From the NCBI RefSeq assembly GCF_018904615.1, contig NZ_JADCNH010000036.1:1-42476 (forward strand): a stretch of 42,476 nucleotides of DNA, written 5' to 3'. The notes under the pieces were generated by a model. That model had not been told where the DNA came from. It worked only from the letters and a program-made list of their open reading frames with translations, and searched no databases. The translations under genes and the position numbers were made by a program. Below, in pieces: positions 29,563 to 38,062 of the stretch. The stretch is from Verticiella alkaliphila (GTDB lineage: Bacteria; Pseudomonadota; Gammaproteobacteria; Burkholderiales; Burkholderiaceae_B). Within the stretch, counting starts at the first letter, position 1; each line of letters begins with the position of its first letter.

Positions 29563-30812
29563 GACGCGATCGCGGCGAGGCGGCCGATGCGGATGGCCGC
29601 GGGTGGGTGGCTGTCGTAGAACGCCGAGTGCCTGGGATCCGGCGTGAGCGTGGCTGCGTTGTCGTCATAGAGCTTGACGAGCGCCGACACCAGGCGCGCA
29701 GGATCCGTCTGGCTCGCCGCGAAGCGGTCCGCCTCGAATTCGTCGCGTCGGGAGAACCAGCTCGAGAATGGCGTGAAGAGGAAGGTGAAGACCGGCATCA
29801 CCAGGAAGAAGAGAATGAGTGCAATGGCGTGGTTCGGGCCAGAGAGGCTGGGCTCGACACCCAGGCCCGTGTAGAACCACGGGCGTTGCACCAGCCAGCC
29901 GAGCAGCGCCAGAAAGCCGAGCGATACCGCAAAGCTCACCACGATGCGACGCACGATGTGCTTGTGCTTGAAGTGCCCCAGCTCGTGGGCGAGTACCGCC
30001 TCGATCTCGTCGCCGTTCAGGCGCGAGAGCAGCGTGTCGAAGAAGACGATGCGCTTGGCCTTGCCAAAGCCCGTGAAGTACGCGTTGCCATGCGCCGAGC
30101 GCTTGGAGCCATCCATCACGAAGAGCCCGTCCAGCGCAAAGCCGCAGCGACGGGCGAGCGCGCCGATACGCTCGGCCAGATCCGCATCCGCGAGCGGGGT
30201 GAACTTGTTGAAGAGGGGGGCGATCACCGTGGGAAAGAGCCAGAGCACCGCCAGGTTGAAGAGCGCCCACACGGCCCACGCCCACAGCCACCACAGCTCG
30301 CCCGCGCTCTGCATGAGCCAGAGGATCACCGCCACCAGCGGCAAGCCGAGCACCGCGCCCACGACGATGCCCTTGACCATGTCCGCCACGAACAGCCTGG
30401 GCGTCATGCGATTGAAACCGAAGCGCGCCTCCAGGCCGAACTGGCGATACAGCGTGAAAGGCAGTCCGACGAGGCCCAGCACGATCACGACGGCAGCGAC
30501 CAGGACGATCTGCTGCACGAGTGCGCCGCCGGGCAGGCCGGCACTGGCCACGGACAGCCACTGCAGCCCGCCCATGAGGGTGAGACCGATCAGCACGGCG
30601 GCGTCCACGACCGTCTCGATCATGCCCAGGCGGGCACGGGCCACGGTGTAGTCAGCCGCGCGCTGATGGCTGCGCAGGCTGATGCGGTGGGCGAAGACGT
30701 CGGGGACGGCGTCGCGGTGCTGGGCCACGTGGCGGATCTGTCGCGAGGACAGCCACAGGCGCACCAGCACGCCTACCGTCAGGACAGCGACGAACAACAA
30801 AGTGAATGCCAT
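29559..30812 (-). CDS. M48A (Ste24/CAAX-protease-like) membrane metallopeptidase
   Basis: 417-aa integral membrane zinc protease. The zinc motif is HELGHFKHKH (near residue 277) with the third ligand in DEFEADRFA (near 353). GNAYFTGFGKAKRIVFFDTLL and several transmembrane helices match the Ste24 subfamily; bacterial members degrade misfolded membrane proteins. The start at 30812 (MAFTLLFVAVLTVGV) begins at TM1 and was preferred over an in-frame GTG/ATG about 57 bases earlier. Upstream of rsgA in a conserved betaproteobacterial order; divergent from orn with 74 bases between starts. Confidence 0.9.
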   Translation of the reverse strand: MAFTLLFVAVLTVGVLVRLWLSSRQIRHVAQHRDAVPDVFAHRISLRSHQRAADYTVARARLGMIETVVDAAVLIGLTLMGGLQWLSVASAGLPGGALVQQIVLVAAVVIVLGLVGLPFTLYRQFGLEARFGFNRMTPRLFVADMVKGIVVGAVLGLPLVAVILWLMQSAGELWWLWAWAVWALFNLAVLWLFPTVIAPLFNKFTPLADADLAERIGALARRCGFALDGLFVMDGSKRSAHGNAYFTGFGKAKRIVFFDTLLSRLNGDEIEAVLAHELGHFKHKHIVRRIVVSFAVSLGFLALLGWLVQRPWFYTGLGVEPSLSGPNHAIALILFFLVMPVFTFLFTPFSSWFSRRDEFEADRFAASQTDPARLVSALVKLYDDNAATLTPDPRHSAFYDSHPPAAIRIGRLAAIAS

Positions 30813-30886
30813 GAACGCTCGACTGGGAAACCGGCGGCGGTGTGCGAAAATCCGCGCTTTCACCCGCACGTCCGGAGTTCGATTAT

Positions 30887-31432
30887 ATGGTCCTCAACGA
30901 AAACCATCTGGTGTGGCTGGACATGGAAATGACCGGTCTGGACCCGGAGCGCGAACGCATCATCGAAGTCGCCGTCGTGGTCACCAACCCGCAGCTGGAA
31001 ACGGTGGCCGAAGGCCCTGTGCTCGTCGTGCACCAGTCCGACGCGCTGCTCGACGCCATGGACAACTGGAACAAGTCCACGCACGCCAAGAGCGGCCTGA
31101 TCGAGAAGGTCCGCGCGTCTACCGTGTCCGAGGCCGACGCCGAGGCGCAGCTGGTGGACTTCCTGCGCCAGTACGTGCCAGCAGGCAAGTCACCGCTGTG
31201 CGGCAACACGATCGGCCAGGATCGGCGCTTCATGGTGAAGTACATGCCGCAGCTCGAAGCCTTCTTCCACTACCGGAACCTGGACGTGAGCACGCTGAAG
31301 GAACTGTGTCGGCGCTGGAAGCCGGAGATCTACAAGAACTTCACGAAGCAGTCCAAGCACGAGGCGCTGTCGGACATCTACGACTCCATCGAGGAGTTGA
31401 AGTATTACCGGGAGCATTTCCTCAAGGTGTGA
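30887..31432 (+). CDS. orn: Oligoribonuclease
   Basis: 181-aa DEDDh 3'-5' exonuclease that degrades 2- to 5-nt RNAs, including pGpG from cyclic-di-GMP turnover. [20 protein letters not shown] carries the first Asp/Glu pair (residues 12 and 14). [12 protein letters not shown] and the C-terminal [24 protein letters not shown] hold the other Asp and His. ATG 30887 follows GGAG (30874-30877). Divergent from the M48 gene. Confidence 0.95.
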   Translation: MVLNENHLVWLDMEMTGLDPERERIIEVAVVVTNPQLETVAEGPVLVVHQSDALLDAMDNWNKSTHAKSGLIEKVRASTVSEADAEAQLVDFLRQYVPAGKSPLCGNTIGQDRRFMVKYMPQLEAFFHYRNLDVSTLKELCRRWKPEIYKNFTKQSKHEALSDIYDSIEELKYYREHFLKV

Positions 31433-31483
31433 GGGGAGGCGTTTGAGTTCTTGAGGCGCCGCTGGCGCGGCGGTCGGGGACGG

Positions 31484-31662
31484 GGCCGGTCGCGCGGCCG
31501 GGCCTTCACGGCCCGGCTTCCCTTCGCGGTCAGGGTCTGGCCGGGCGGTCGGCGAACTCGGAGGGTGGACAGTCCCCCGGACTGTCCACACCCGCCTCCT
31601 CAGACATCGCCGCCCTTGCCTCCCGTCACGACACCCTGCGCTCGGCGCGCTCCAACGGCCCC
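31484..31662. repeat. Left arm of a ~180-bp inverted repeat
   Basis: Aligns with the reverse complement of 31797-31976 with scattered mismatches and about one single-base gap; roughly 85-90% identity by eye. It contains the hairpin GTGGACAGTCC-CCC-GGACTGTCCAC-type palindrome at 31565-31589 and, near its outer end, a CGGCCGGGCC/GGCCCGG stem. The gap from orn to boxC (31433-32182) otherwise holds no convincing gene. Confidence 0.7.
31565..31589. repeat. 11-bp-stem palindrome in left arm
   Basis: GTGGACAGTCC pairs perfectly with GGACTGTCCAC across the three bases CCC. The same palindrome, with loop AGT, recurs at 31870-31894. The stems are identical while the loops differ. Confidence 0.75.
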
Positions 31663-31772
31663 GCCCAGCGCACCCGCCCCGACGGCGCTTTCAGTGCGGA
31701 TCCCAGCCTCTGTTTCTTGTCCCCAAATTTCATGTTGTAGGCCGGAACGATCTCTCGCCTTTCATCGACGGA

Positions 31773-32002
31773 GGCCTCGTGCAGGGTCGCGGCCGTGGGG
31801 CCGTCGGAGTGCGCCGAGCGCAGGGTGTCAGGACGGGAGGCAAGGATGGCGATGTTTGAGGAGGCGGGTGTGGACAGTCCAGTGGACTGTCCACCCTCCG
31901 AGTTCGCCATCCGCCCGTCCTGATACCCGGAGCGAGAGGGTAGCCGGGCCGTCCAGGCCCGGCCGCACGACCGGCCCCACGGCCGCGACCCTGCGTGAGG
32001 CC
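31773..32002. mobile_element. Possible MITE-like element (right copy) bounded by 31-bp inverted repeats
   Basis: GGCCTCGTGCAGGGTCGCGG... at 31773-31803 is repeated inverted at 31972-32002 (about 28 of 31 bases match). Between them lie the right arm of the large inverted repeat (31797-31976) and the 31870-31894 palindrome. No transposase or target-site duplication is visible, so the mobile nature is inference; it could be a palindromic repeat of another kind. Confidence 0.45.
31870..31894. repeat. 11-bp-stem palindrome in right arm
   Basis: GTGGACAGTCC and GGACTGTCCAC flank AGT. This partner of the 31565-31589 palindrome preserves the stem exactly. Confidence 0.75.
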
Positions 32003-32091
32003 GTACTTAAAAACACAGATGTCATCGCTGCAAGGTGCGAGTACCCCCCGCCTTACACCCAGTGCATAGGGTAATTCCCAACTACCCAACC

Positions 32092-32120
32092 TTGACGCAC
32101 TATCCTGCATGCAGTATCGT
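32092..32120 (+). promoter_or_regulatory. Predicted sigma-70 promoter of the box operon with palindrome in the spacer
   Basis: TTGACG (32092-32097) and TATCGT (32115-32120) are separated by exactly 17 bases, 63 bases before the boxC ATG. The spacer contains the perfect palindrome CTGCATGCAG (32105-32114), and a related ATGCAT follows at 32140-32145. A protein bound there would block RNA polymerase. BoxR/BzdR-type repressors are known to recognise TGCA-containing sites; a match is inference, and no boxR gene is in the window. Confidence 0.5.
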
Positions 32121-32182
32121 TCACTTAATCCACCGCAGCATGCATTACGATTCATGTTCGGCCAACCAGGAGCCCGACACCC

Positions 32183-33844
32183 ATGACCGATACTCAAGAC
32201 CGCGTCGATTACCAGACCGACCCCTCCCGCTACAAGCACTGGAAGCTCGCCTTCAACGGTCCGGTGGCGACCTTGACGATGGACGTGGCCGAAGACGGTG
32301 GCCTGCGCCCCGGCTACAAGCTCAAGCTCAATTCGTACGATCTGGGCGTGGACATCGAACTGCACGATGCGCTGAATCGTGTGCGCTTCGAGCACCCGGA
32401 AGTGCGCACGGTCGTCATGACGAGCGGCAAGGACCGGATCTTCTGTTCGGGCGCCAACATCTTCATGCTGGGCCTCTCCTCGCATGCCTGGAAGGTCAAC
32501 TTCTGCAAGTTCACCAACGAAACCCGTAACGGCATCGAAGATTCCAGCCGCCACAGCGGCTTGAAGTTCGTGGCGGCGCTGAACGGCGCTTGCGCCGGTG
32601 GCGGCTATGAGCTCGCGCTGGCCTGCGACGACATCGTGCTGGTGGACGATCGCTCCTCGGCCGTGTCGCTGCCGGAAGTGCCGCTGCTGGGCGTGCTGCC
32701 CGGGACGGGCGGCCTGACCCGCGTCACGGACAAGCGTCACGTGCGTCACGACCTCGCGGACATCTTCTGCACGACCACCGAAGGTGTGCGTGGCCAGCGT
32801 GCCGTGGACTGGCGCCTGGTGGACGTGGCCGTCAAGCCCGCGCAGTTCCAGCAAACGGTGCAGGAGCGCGCTGAAGCCCACGCGGCCAAGAGCGATCGCC
32901 CGGCCGACGGCAAGGGCGTGCAGCTGCCGCCCGTGGCGCGCACCATCGAAGCCGACGCACTGCGTTATCCCTTCGTCGAGGTCGTGATCGACCGCGCGCA
33001 ACGCACCGCGCGTTTCATCGTCAAGGCGCCGCAGGGTCAGCAGCCCACCGATATCGCCGGTATCGAAGCCGCAGGCGCGGCCTGGTGGCCGCTGCAGATG
33101 GCGCGTGAGCTCGATGACGCCATCCTTGAGATGCGCACCAACGAACCGGAGATCGGCACCTGGCTGCTGACGACGCAAGGGGATCCGCAGGCCGTGCTGG
33201 CCGTGGACGCCACGCTGCGCGAGCATGCCAACCACTGGCTGGTGCGTGAGACCTCGGGTCTGCTGCGTCGCACACTGTCGCGCCTGGACGTGTCCTCGCG
33301 CACGCTCTTCGCGCTGATCGAGCCCGGCTCTTGCTTTGCCGGTACGCTGGCCGAGCTGGCCTTTGCCGCCGATCGCGCTTACATGGCCATCCTGCCGGAT
33401 TCGCCCGAAACGCAGCCGCAGCTGGCGCTGGCTGAAGCGAACTTCGGTGCCTATCCGATGGCCAACGGCCAGTCGCGTCTGGCTCGTCGCTTCTACGAAG
33501 AAGCCGCGCCCCTGGACGCTGCCCGCGCTGCCATCGGCGAGCCGCTGGATGGCGACGCGGCGGCCAAGCTGGGCCTCGTGACCGCGGCATTGGACGATAT
33601 CGACTGGGCCGACGAGATCCGTCTGGCCATCGAAGAGCGTGCCGCGATGTCGCCGGATTCGCTCACTGGCCTGGAAGCCAACCTGCGCTTTGCTTCCAAG
33701 GAAACCATGGAAACCCGGATCTTCGGGCGCCTCACTGCCTGGCAGAACTGGATCTTCCAACGCCCGAACGCGGTGGGCGAGAAGGGCGCGCTCAAGGTCT
33801 ACGGCAAGGGCGAGAAAGCCGGCTTCGACTGGAACCGCGTGTGA
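32183..33844 (+). CDS. boxC: 2,3-epoxybenzoyl-CoA dihydrolase (benzoyl-CoA-dihydrodiol lyase) BoxC
   Basis: 553-aa member of the crotonase superfamily that hydrolytically opens the epoxidised benzoyl-CoA ring to 3,4-dehydroadipyl-CoA semialdehyde plus formate. Two oxyanion-hole segments are visible, CSGANIFMLG (near residue 90) and LNGACAGGGYELALACDDIVL (near 133-153), followed by SLPEVPLLGVLPGTGGL. Twin crotonase-like halves explain the length. AGGAG at 32168-32172 precedes ATG 32183. First gene of boxC-boxB-boxA; expression is expected to respond to benzoate or benzoyl-CoA. Confidence 0.95.
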   Translation: MTDTQDRVDYQTDPSRYKHWKLAFNGPVATLTMDVAEDGGLRPGYKLKLNSYDLGVDIELHDALNRVRFEHPEVRTVVMTSGKDRIFCSGANIFMLGLSSHAWKVNFCKFTNETRNGIEDSSRHSGLKFVAALNGACAGGGYELALACDDIVLVDDRSSAVSLPEVPLLGVLPGTGGLTRVTDKRHVRHDLADIFCTTTEGVRGQRAVDWRLVDVAVKPAQFQQTVQERAEAHAAKSDRPADGKGVQLPPVARTIEADALRYPFVEVVIDRAQRTARFIVKAPQGQQPTDIAGIEAAGAAWWPLQMARELDDAILEMRTNEPEIGTWLLTTQGDPQAVLAVDATLREHANHWLVRETSGLLRRTLSRLDVSSRTLFALIEPGSCFAGTLAELAFAADRAYMAILPDSPETQPQLALAEANFGAYPMANGQSRLARRFYEEAAPLDAARAAIGEPLDGDAAAKLGLVTAALDDIDWADEIRLAIEERAAMSPDSLTGLEANLRFASKETMETRIFGRLTAWQNWIFQRPNAVGEKGALKVYGKGEKAGFDWNRV

Positions 33845-33850
33845 TTCTCC

Positions 33851-33870
33851 GGCGGCGCTCGAGCGCCGCC
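33851..33870 (+). promoter_or_regulatory. Perfect GC hairpin between boxC and boxB
   Basis: GGCGGCGCTCGAGCGCCGCC is a perfect 20-base palindrome, starting 6 bases after the boxC stop and ending 31 bases before the boxB ribosome binding site. It has no T-run, so a role in mRNA stability or partial attenuation is more likely than full termination. Confidence 0.6.
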
Positions 33871-33912
33871 GTGCATACCTCATCAATGATGTATCGATAG
33901 CGGAGGACGACC

Positions 33913-35340
33913 ATGTCCAGCATCAATTACAGCGAAAAGATCCCCAACAACGTCAACCTCGCCGAAGACCGCACGCTGCAGCGCGCGCTCGAACAGTGGC
34001 AGCCCAACTTTCTCAGCTGGTGGGGCGACGTGGGCCCGGAAGGTTCCAACAATTTCGACGTCTATCTCCGCACCGCGATCAGCGTGGATCCGCAGGGCTG
34101 GGCGCAGTTCGGCCACGTGAAGATGCCGGACTACCGCTGGGGCATCTTCCTGAACCCCAAGGAAGAAGGTCGCAAGATCCACTTCGGTGATCACCAGGGC
34201 GAAGCCGCCTGGCAGGACATCCCCGGCGAGCACCGGGCCAACCTGCGCCGCATCATCGTGACCCAGGGCGATACAGAGCCTGCGTCCGTCGAGCAGCAGC
34301 GCCACCTGGGCCTGACCGCGCCCTCCATGTATGACCTGCGTAACCTCTTCCAGGTGAACGTGGAAGAAGGCCGTCACCTGTGGGCCATGGTCTATCTGCT
34401 GCATCGCTACTTCGGCCGTGATGGCCGCGAGGAAGCCGAGGCCCTGCTCGAGCGCCGTTCCGGTGACGAGGACAATCCGCGCATCCTGGGTGCGTTCAAC
34501 GAGAAGACGCCGGACTGGCTGGCCTTCTTCATGTTCACGTACTTCACGGACCGCGACGGCAAATTCCAGTTGAGCGCGCTGGCCGAGTCCGGCTTCGATC
34601 CGCTCGCCCGCACGACCAAGTTCATGCTGACCGAAGAAGCGCACCACATGTTCGTGGGTGAGTCCGGCGTGTCGCGCGTGATCCAGCGTACGTGTGACGT
34701 CATGAACCAGCTGAAGACGGACAATCCGGAGACGCTGCGTTCGGCTGGTGTGATCGATCTGCCCACGATCCAGCGCTACCTGAACTTCCACTACAGCGTC
34801 ACGATCGACCTCTTCGGTGCGGACGAGTCCTCCAACGCCGCCATCTTCTACAGCTCGGGCCTGAAAGGTCGCTACGAAGAAGGCAAGCGCGTGGACGATC
34901 ACCGCCTGAAGTCCGACGCGTACAAGGTGCTGGAAGTGCGCAACGGCAAGCTCGTGGAGAAGGAAGTCCCGATGCTCAACGCGCTGAACGAAGTGCTGCG
35001 CGATGACTACATCAAGGATTCGGTCTCGGGCGTGCAGCGCTGGAACCGCGTCATCGAGAAGGCCGGCATTCCGTTCAAGCTGTCGGTGCCGCACAAGGCG
35101 TTCAACCGCCAGATCGGGACGCTGTCGGGCGTGCGCGTCGCGCCGGACGGCACGGTGATCTCCGAAGAGCAATGGAAGGCCCACAAGGACACCTGGCTCG
35201 CCACGGACGAGGACCGCGCTTTCGTCGCCTCGCTGATGGGCCGCGTGGTGGAGCCGGGCAAGTTCGCCAACTGGATCGCGCCCCCCGTCATGGGGATCAA
35301 CCGCCAGCCGGTGGATTTCGAATACATTCGCTTCAACTGA
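33913..35340 (+). CDS. boxB: Benzoyl-CoA 2,3-epoxidase, oxygenase subunit BoxB
   Basis: 475-aa di-iron monooxygenase that inserts one O2 atom into benzoyl-CoA to form the 2,3-epoxide. Two ExxH iron-binding motifs are visible, [12 protein letters not shown] (near residue 150) and [14 protein letters not shown] (near 240), on long helices. The start [20 protein letters not shown] and the TRP-rich [10 protein letters not shown] segment are typical of BoxB. GGAGG (33902-33906) lies six bases before the ATG. Electrons come from BoxA, encoded next. Confidence 0.96.
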   Translation: MSSINYSEKIPNNVNLAEDRTLQRALEQWQPNFLSWWGDVGPEGSNNFDVYLRTAISVDPQGWAQFGHVKMPDYRWGIFLNPKEEGRKIHFGDHQGEAAWQDIPGEHRANLRRIIVTQGDTEPASVEQQRHLGLTAPSMYDLRNLFQVNVEEGRHLWAMVYLLHRYFGRDGREEAEALLERRSGDEDNPRILGAFNEKTPDWLAFFMFTYFTDRDGKFQLSALAESGFDPLARTTKFMLTEEAHHMFVGESGVSRVIQRTCDVMNQLKTDNPETLRSAGVIDLPTIQRYLNFHYSVTIDLFGADESSNAAIFYSSGLKGRYEEGKRVDDHRLKSDAYKVLEVRNGKLVEKEVPMLNALNEVLRDDYIKDSVSGVQRWNRVIEKAGIPFKLSVPHKAFNRQIGTLSGVRVAPDGTVISEEQWKAHKDTWLATDEDRAFVASLMGRVVEPGKFANWIAPPVMGINRQPVDFEYIRFN

Positions 35341-35348
35341 GAAGCCAA

Positions 35349-35368
35349 GGGCCCGCGCACGCGGGCCC
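35349..35368 (+). promoter_or_regulatory. GC hairpin between boxB and boxA, abutting the boxA ribosome binding site
   Basis: GGGCCCGCG and CGCGGGCCC flank two bases and end one base before GGAGGG (35370-35375), the boxA Shine-Dalgarno. There is no T-run. The position suggests control of boxA translation or protection of the upstream boxCB mRNA. Confidence 0.6.
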
Positions 35369-35381
35369 CGGAGGGAACGTC

Positions 35382-36671
35382 ATGGACATGTCGACGCCAA
35401 TGGGCACCATCAAGCAGCACGTGATCGACCCGGAGATCTGCATTCGCTGCAATACCTGCGAATCGGTCTGCCCGATCGACGCGGTCACGCACGATGATCG
35501 CAACTACGTCGTCAAGGCTGACGTCTGTAACGGGTGCATGGCCTGTGTGCCGCCGTGCCCCACGGGAGCCATCGACAATTGGCGCATCGTGCCCAAGGCC
35601 CTGGCCTATCCCGTCGAGGAACAGCTGACCTGGGACGAGCTGCCTCCGGAACTCACCCCGGAGCAGCTGGCGGCCGAGGGTGTGGCCGGCGCGGATGTGG
35701 ATGCCGCTCAGGTCATGGCCGAGGAAGCCGTGGAAGCGGCCGCCGCGAGCTCGCTGACCGAGGAGCCGCGCCTGGATGCGGCCACCTATGGCTCGACAGT
35801 GCCGCCATGGTCCGCCGCGCATGCTTACACGAATCTCTACGGCCCGAAATCGCCCACCACGGCCACCGTGGTCGGCAACTACCAGGTCAACGAGCCGGGC
35901 ACCGAGAACGAAACGCACCACATCGTGCTGGATTTCGGCAAGCTGCCGTTCCCGGTGCTGGAGGGTCAGTCGGTAGCTATCGTGCCGCCAGGCGTGGATG
36001 CGCGTGGAAAAGCGCATCATGCGCGGCAGTACTCGATCGCCAGCCCGCGCAATGGCGAGCGGCCAGGCTACAACAACCTGTCGCTCACCGTGAAGCGGGT
36101 CAAGGCCAACCACGACGACAACCCCGTCGATGGCGTCTGTTCGAACTACCTCTGCAATCTGAAGGTGGGTGACACCGTCCAGGTGGTCGGGCCCTTCGGC
36201 AATTCCTTCCTGATGCCGAATCATCCGAAGTCCAACATCGTGATGATCTGCACGGGCACGGGTAGCGCGCCCATGCGCGGCATGACGGAGTGGCGTCGCC
36301 GCCTGCGGGCGAGCGGCAAGTTCGAGGGCGGCAAGCTCATGCTGTTCTTCGGTGCCCGCACCAAGGAAGAGCTGCCGTACTTTGGTCCGCTTTCGAAGCT
36401 GCCGAAGGATTTCATCGACATCAATCTCGCTTTCTCGCGCACGCCGGGCCAGCCCAAGCGCTACGTGCAGGATCTGATGCGCGAGCGCGCCGTGGATCTT
36501 GTGGAGATGTTGAAGGACGAGCACACGCACTTCTATGTGTGCGGCCTGAAGAGCATGGAAGAGGGCGTGCTGATCGCCTTGCGTGACGTGGCGCGCGATG
36601 CCGGCCTGGATTGGCACAGCCTGGGCGAATCGCTCAAGCGCGAAGGTCGTCTGCACCTGGAGACGTACTGA
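35382..36671 (+). CDS. boxA: Benzoyl-CoA 2,3-epoxidase, reductase subunit BoxA
   Basis: 429-aa NADPH-dependent reductase of BoxB. N-terminal ferredoxin domain with two [4Fe-4S] motifs, [12 protein letters not shown] (residues 20-31) and [12 protein letters not shown] (49-60). Then an Ala/Glu-rich linker and a ferredoxin-NADP reductase module with FAD motif [12 protein letters not shown] and NADP loop [14 protein letters not shown]. It ends [12 protein letters not shown], as expected for this reductase fold. ATG 35382 was chosen for its GGAGGG; the open frame extends further upstream but inside boxB. Confidence 0.95.
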   Translation: MDMSTPMGTIKQHVIDPEICIRCNTCESVCPIDAVTHDDRNYVVKADVCNGCMACVPPCPTGAIDNWRIVPKALAYPVEEQLTWDELPPELTPEQLAAEGVAGADVDAAQVMAEEAVEAAAASSLTEEPRLDAATYGSTVPPWSAAHAYTNLYGPKSPTTATVVGNYQVNEPGTENETHHIVLDFGKLPFPVLEGQSVAIVPPGVDARGKAHHARQYSIASPRNGERPGYNNLSLTVKRVKANHDDNPVDGVCSNYLCNLKVGDTVQVVGPFGNSFLMPNHPKSNIVMICTGTGSAPMRGMTEWRRRLRASGKFEGGKLMLFFGARTKEELPYFGPLSKLPKDFIDINLAFSRTPGQPKRYVQDLMRERAVDLVEMLKDEHTHFYVCGLKSMEEGVLIALRDVARDAGLDWHSLGESLKREGRLHLETY

Positions 36672-36717
36672 TCCCTGCCTTCTACAATGTCGGGCTCCTC
36701 TCTTTCCTGGACACGAC

Positions 36718-37998
36718 ATGGATTGGCAGACCTTGGAAACGCGCCTGGTCGACGTGGCCAGCGCGTTCCTGGATGACGTGCTCGCCAAGAGCCGGCATCC
36801 GCTCTACGCCGCCGCATTTCACAGCAGTTACCGCGAGGAAGCCGGCGTGATCGATCTGCCAAGCTTCGCGGCGAACACGCTCGAGGCCTTGCGGGCGGAC
36901 CATCCCGAGGATTGGGAGAAGCCGGGTTTCTGGACCGTGAAGTGGCGCCCGGTGGACTGGCGCTGGGACGACACGCTGACGGACGACGACGCGCTGCAGG
37001 CACTCAATGATGCGCTGAACAAGGCCGCCATCGCCACGAAGACGCGGGCGCAATGGCAGGCGGTGGAGCAGCGCTTCCTGCAGACGGTGACGGCGGCGGC
37101 TCGGCAGGTACACGAGCGATTCGCCAGGCACCCCAAGGTGCGCGACGACTTCGTCGTGATCTTCAGCGATGACGACGGCGGCGCGGAGCTGGCCGGCGCC
37201 AGCATGAGCCCCGAGCTCTTCAAGCACCACTTTCCCGAGCAGGCCGAGGCGGCCGCACTGCGCACGCGGCTGGCTGGTCTGCCCTTGGCAGAGCAAGCCG
37301 CGTACTACGCCGGTCGCCTGGACAGTGACGATTCGGAAACCATCGATGGGGAAGAGGCCGAGCGCTGGCTGATTGCCCACGGTGAAGCCGCCGCCCCTCT
37401 GATGATCACTCGCCTGGCTGACCCCGAGAAGGCCTGGGACGCCGCGTTGGTGCTCGGTCTGTCGGGCTGCGCGAGCGACGAGGTGCTGGCCGCGTTGCGC
37501 AAGGCGATGCTGGACACGGCCTATCCCGAAGACGCGCGCAACTGGGCAGCCAGCGCGCTCGGCCATCTGCGCGATCACGACTGGCTGTTGTCTCAGGCGG
37601 ATGATGCGGCGCTGCTGCCATTCGTCATTCAGGGCTGCACCGCGCCTTTCTCAGGCTTTCGCGACCGCGCCGCGCAGCCGGCACCGCTAGACTACCGCCC
37701 ACTGGAGCGCCTGCTGCAGTCGCATCCGGCAGCGTTGAAGCCCGTGGGCGAGGCCATGAAGCCCGGCACGGGCACTTGCGAAATCACGCCGGGCGAGGTG
37801 GCCGAAGCCCTGCGCGGCCTGCAATCTCCCCACGCGCCCGTGCGCTGGCACGCCGCCATCGTGCTGGGCGAGCCGTATCTGGGCGACGACGCCATCGCGC
37901 TGGCCAGGCCGGCCTTGAAGGCGGCATCGTTGAAGGATACGAACGGCAAGGTCGCCAAGATGGCGAAGGCGTCGTTGGCGCGCCTGGAGCAAGGCTGA
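36718..37998 (+). CDS. DUF4303 / HEAT-repeat protein of unknown function
   Basis: 426-aa protein, 46 bases after boxA in the same direction. Residues about 10-175 resemble DUF4303 (SRHPLYAAAFHSSYREEAGVIDLPSFAANTLEAL, VKWRPVDWRW, FARHPKVRDDFVVIFSDDD). The rest forms HEAT-like helical repeats (EAAAPLMITRLADPEKAWDAALVLGLSG, RNWAASALGHLRDHDWL, SPHAPVRWHAAIVLGEPYLGDDAI). HEAT repeats bind other proteins. I know of no catalytic motif. TACAAT at 36683-36688 could be a -10 box of its own promoter, so membership of the box operon is not certain. Confidence 0.75.
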   Translation: MDWQTLETRLVDVASAFLDDVLAKSRHPLYAAAFHSSYREEAGVIDLPSFAANTLEALRADHPEDWEKPGFWTVKWRPVDWRWDDTLTDDDALQALNDALNKAAIATKTRAQWQAVEQRFLQTVTAAARQVHERFARHPKVRDDFVVIFSDDDGGAELAGASMSPELFKHHFPEQAEAAALRTRLAGLPLAEQAAYYAGRLDSDDSETIDGEEAERWLIAHGEAAAPLMITRLADPEKAWDAALVLGLSGCASDEVLAALRKAMLDTAYPEDARNWAASALGHLRDHDWLLSQADDAALLPFVIQGCTAPFSGFRDRAAQPAPLDYRPLERLLQSHPAALKPVGEAMKPGTGTCEITPGEVAEALRGLQSPHAPVRWHAAIVLGEPYLGDDAIALARPALKAASLKDTNGKVAKMAKASLARLEQG

Positions 37999-38015
37999 GC
38001 GGCCAGGTTCGCACA

Positions 38016-38053
38016 GGGGCGCACCGCCATCCCGCGGACGGACGGTGCGCCCC
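38016..38053. terminator. Bidirectional hairpin between convergent genes
   Basis: GGGGCGCACCG (38016-38026) pairs perfectly with CGGTGCGCCCC (38043-38053) around a 16-base loop. It lies between the HEAT-protein stop (37998) and the M20 gene stop (38063). Without a T-run it may be a factor-assisted terminator or stability element for both transcripts. Confidence 0.5.
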
Positions 38054-38062
38054 GAACTGCGC

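Noticed and set aside
31626-31910. 94-codon minus-strand frame in the orn-boxC gap
   Set aside because: It spans the loop and part of both arms of the inverted repeat, has no recognisable domain and no good ribosome binding site.
31730-33886. 718-codon minus-strand open frame across boxC
   Set aside because: Antisense shadow of boxC with biased composition. Its tail in the 31.7-32.0 kb region comes from the inverted repeat.
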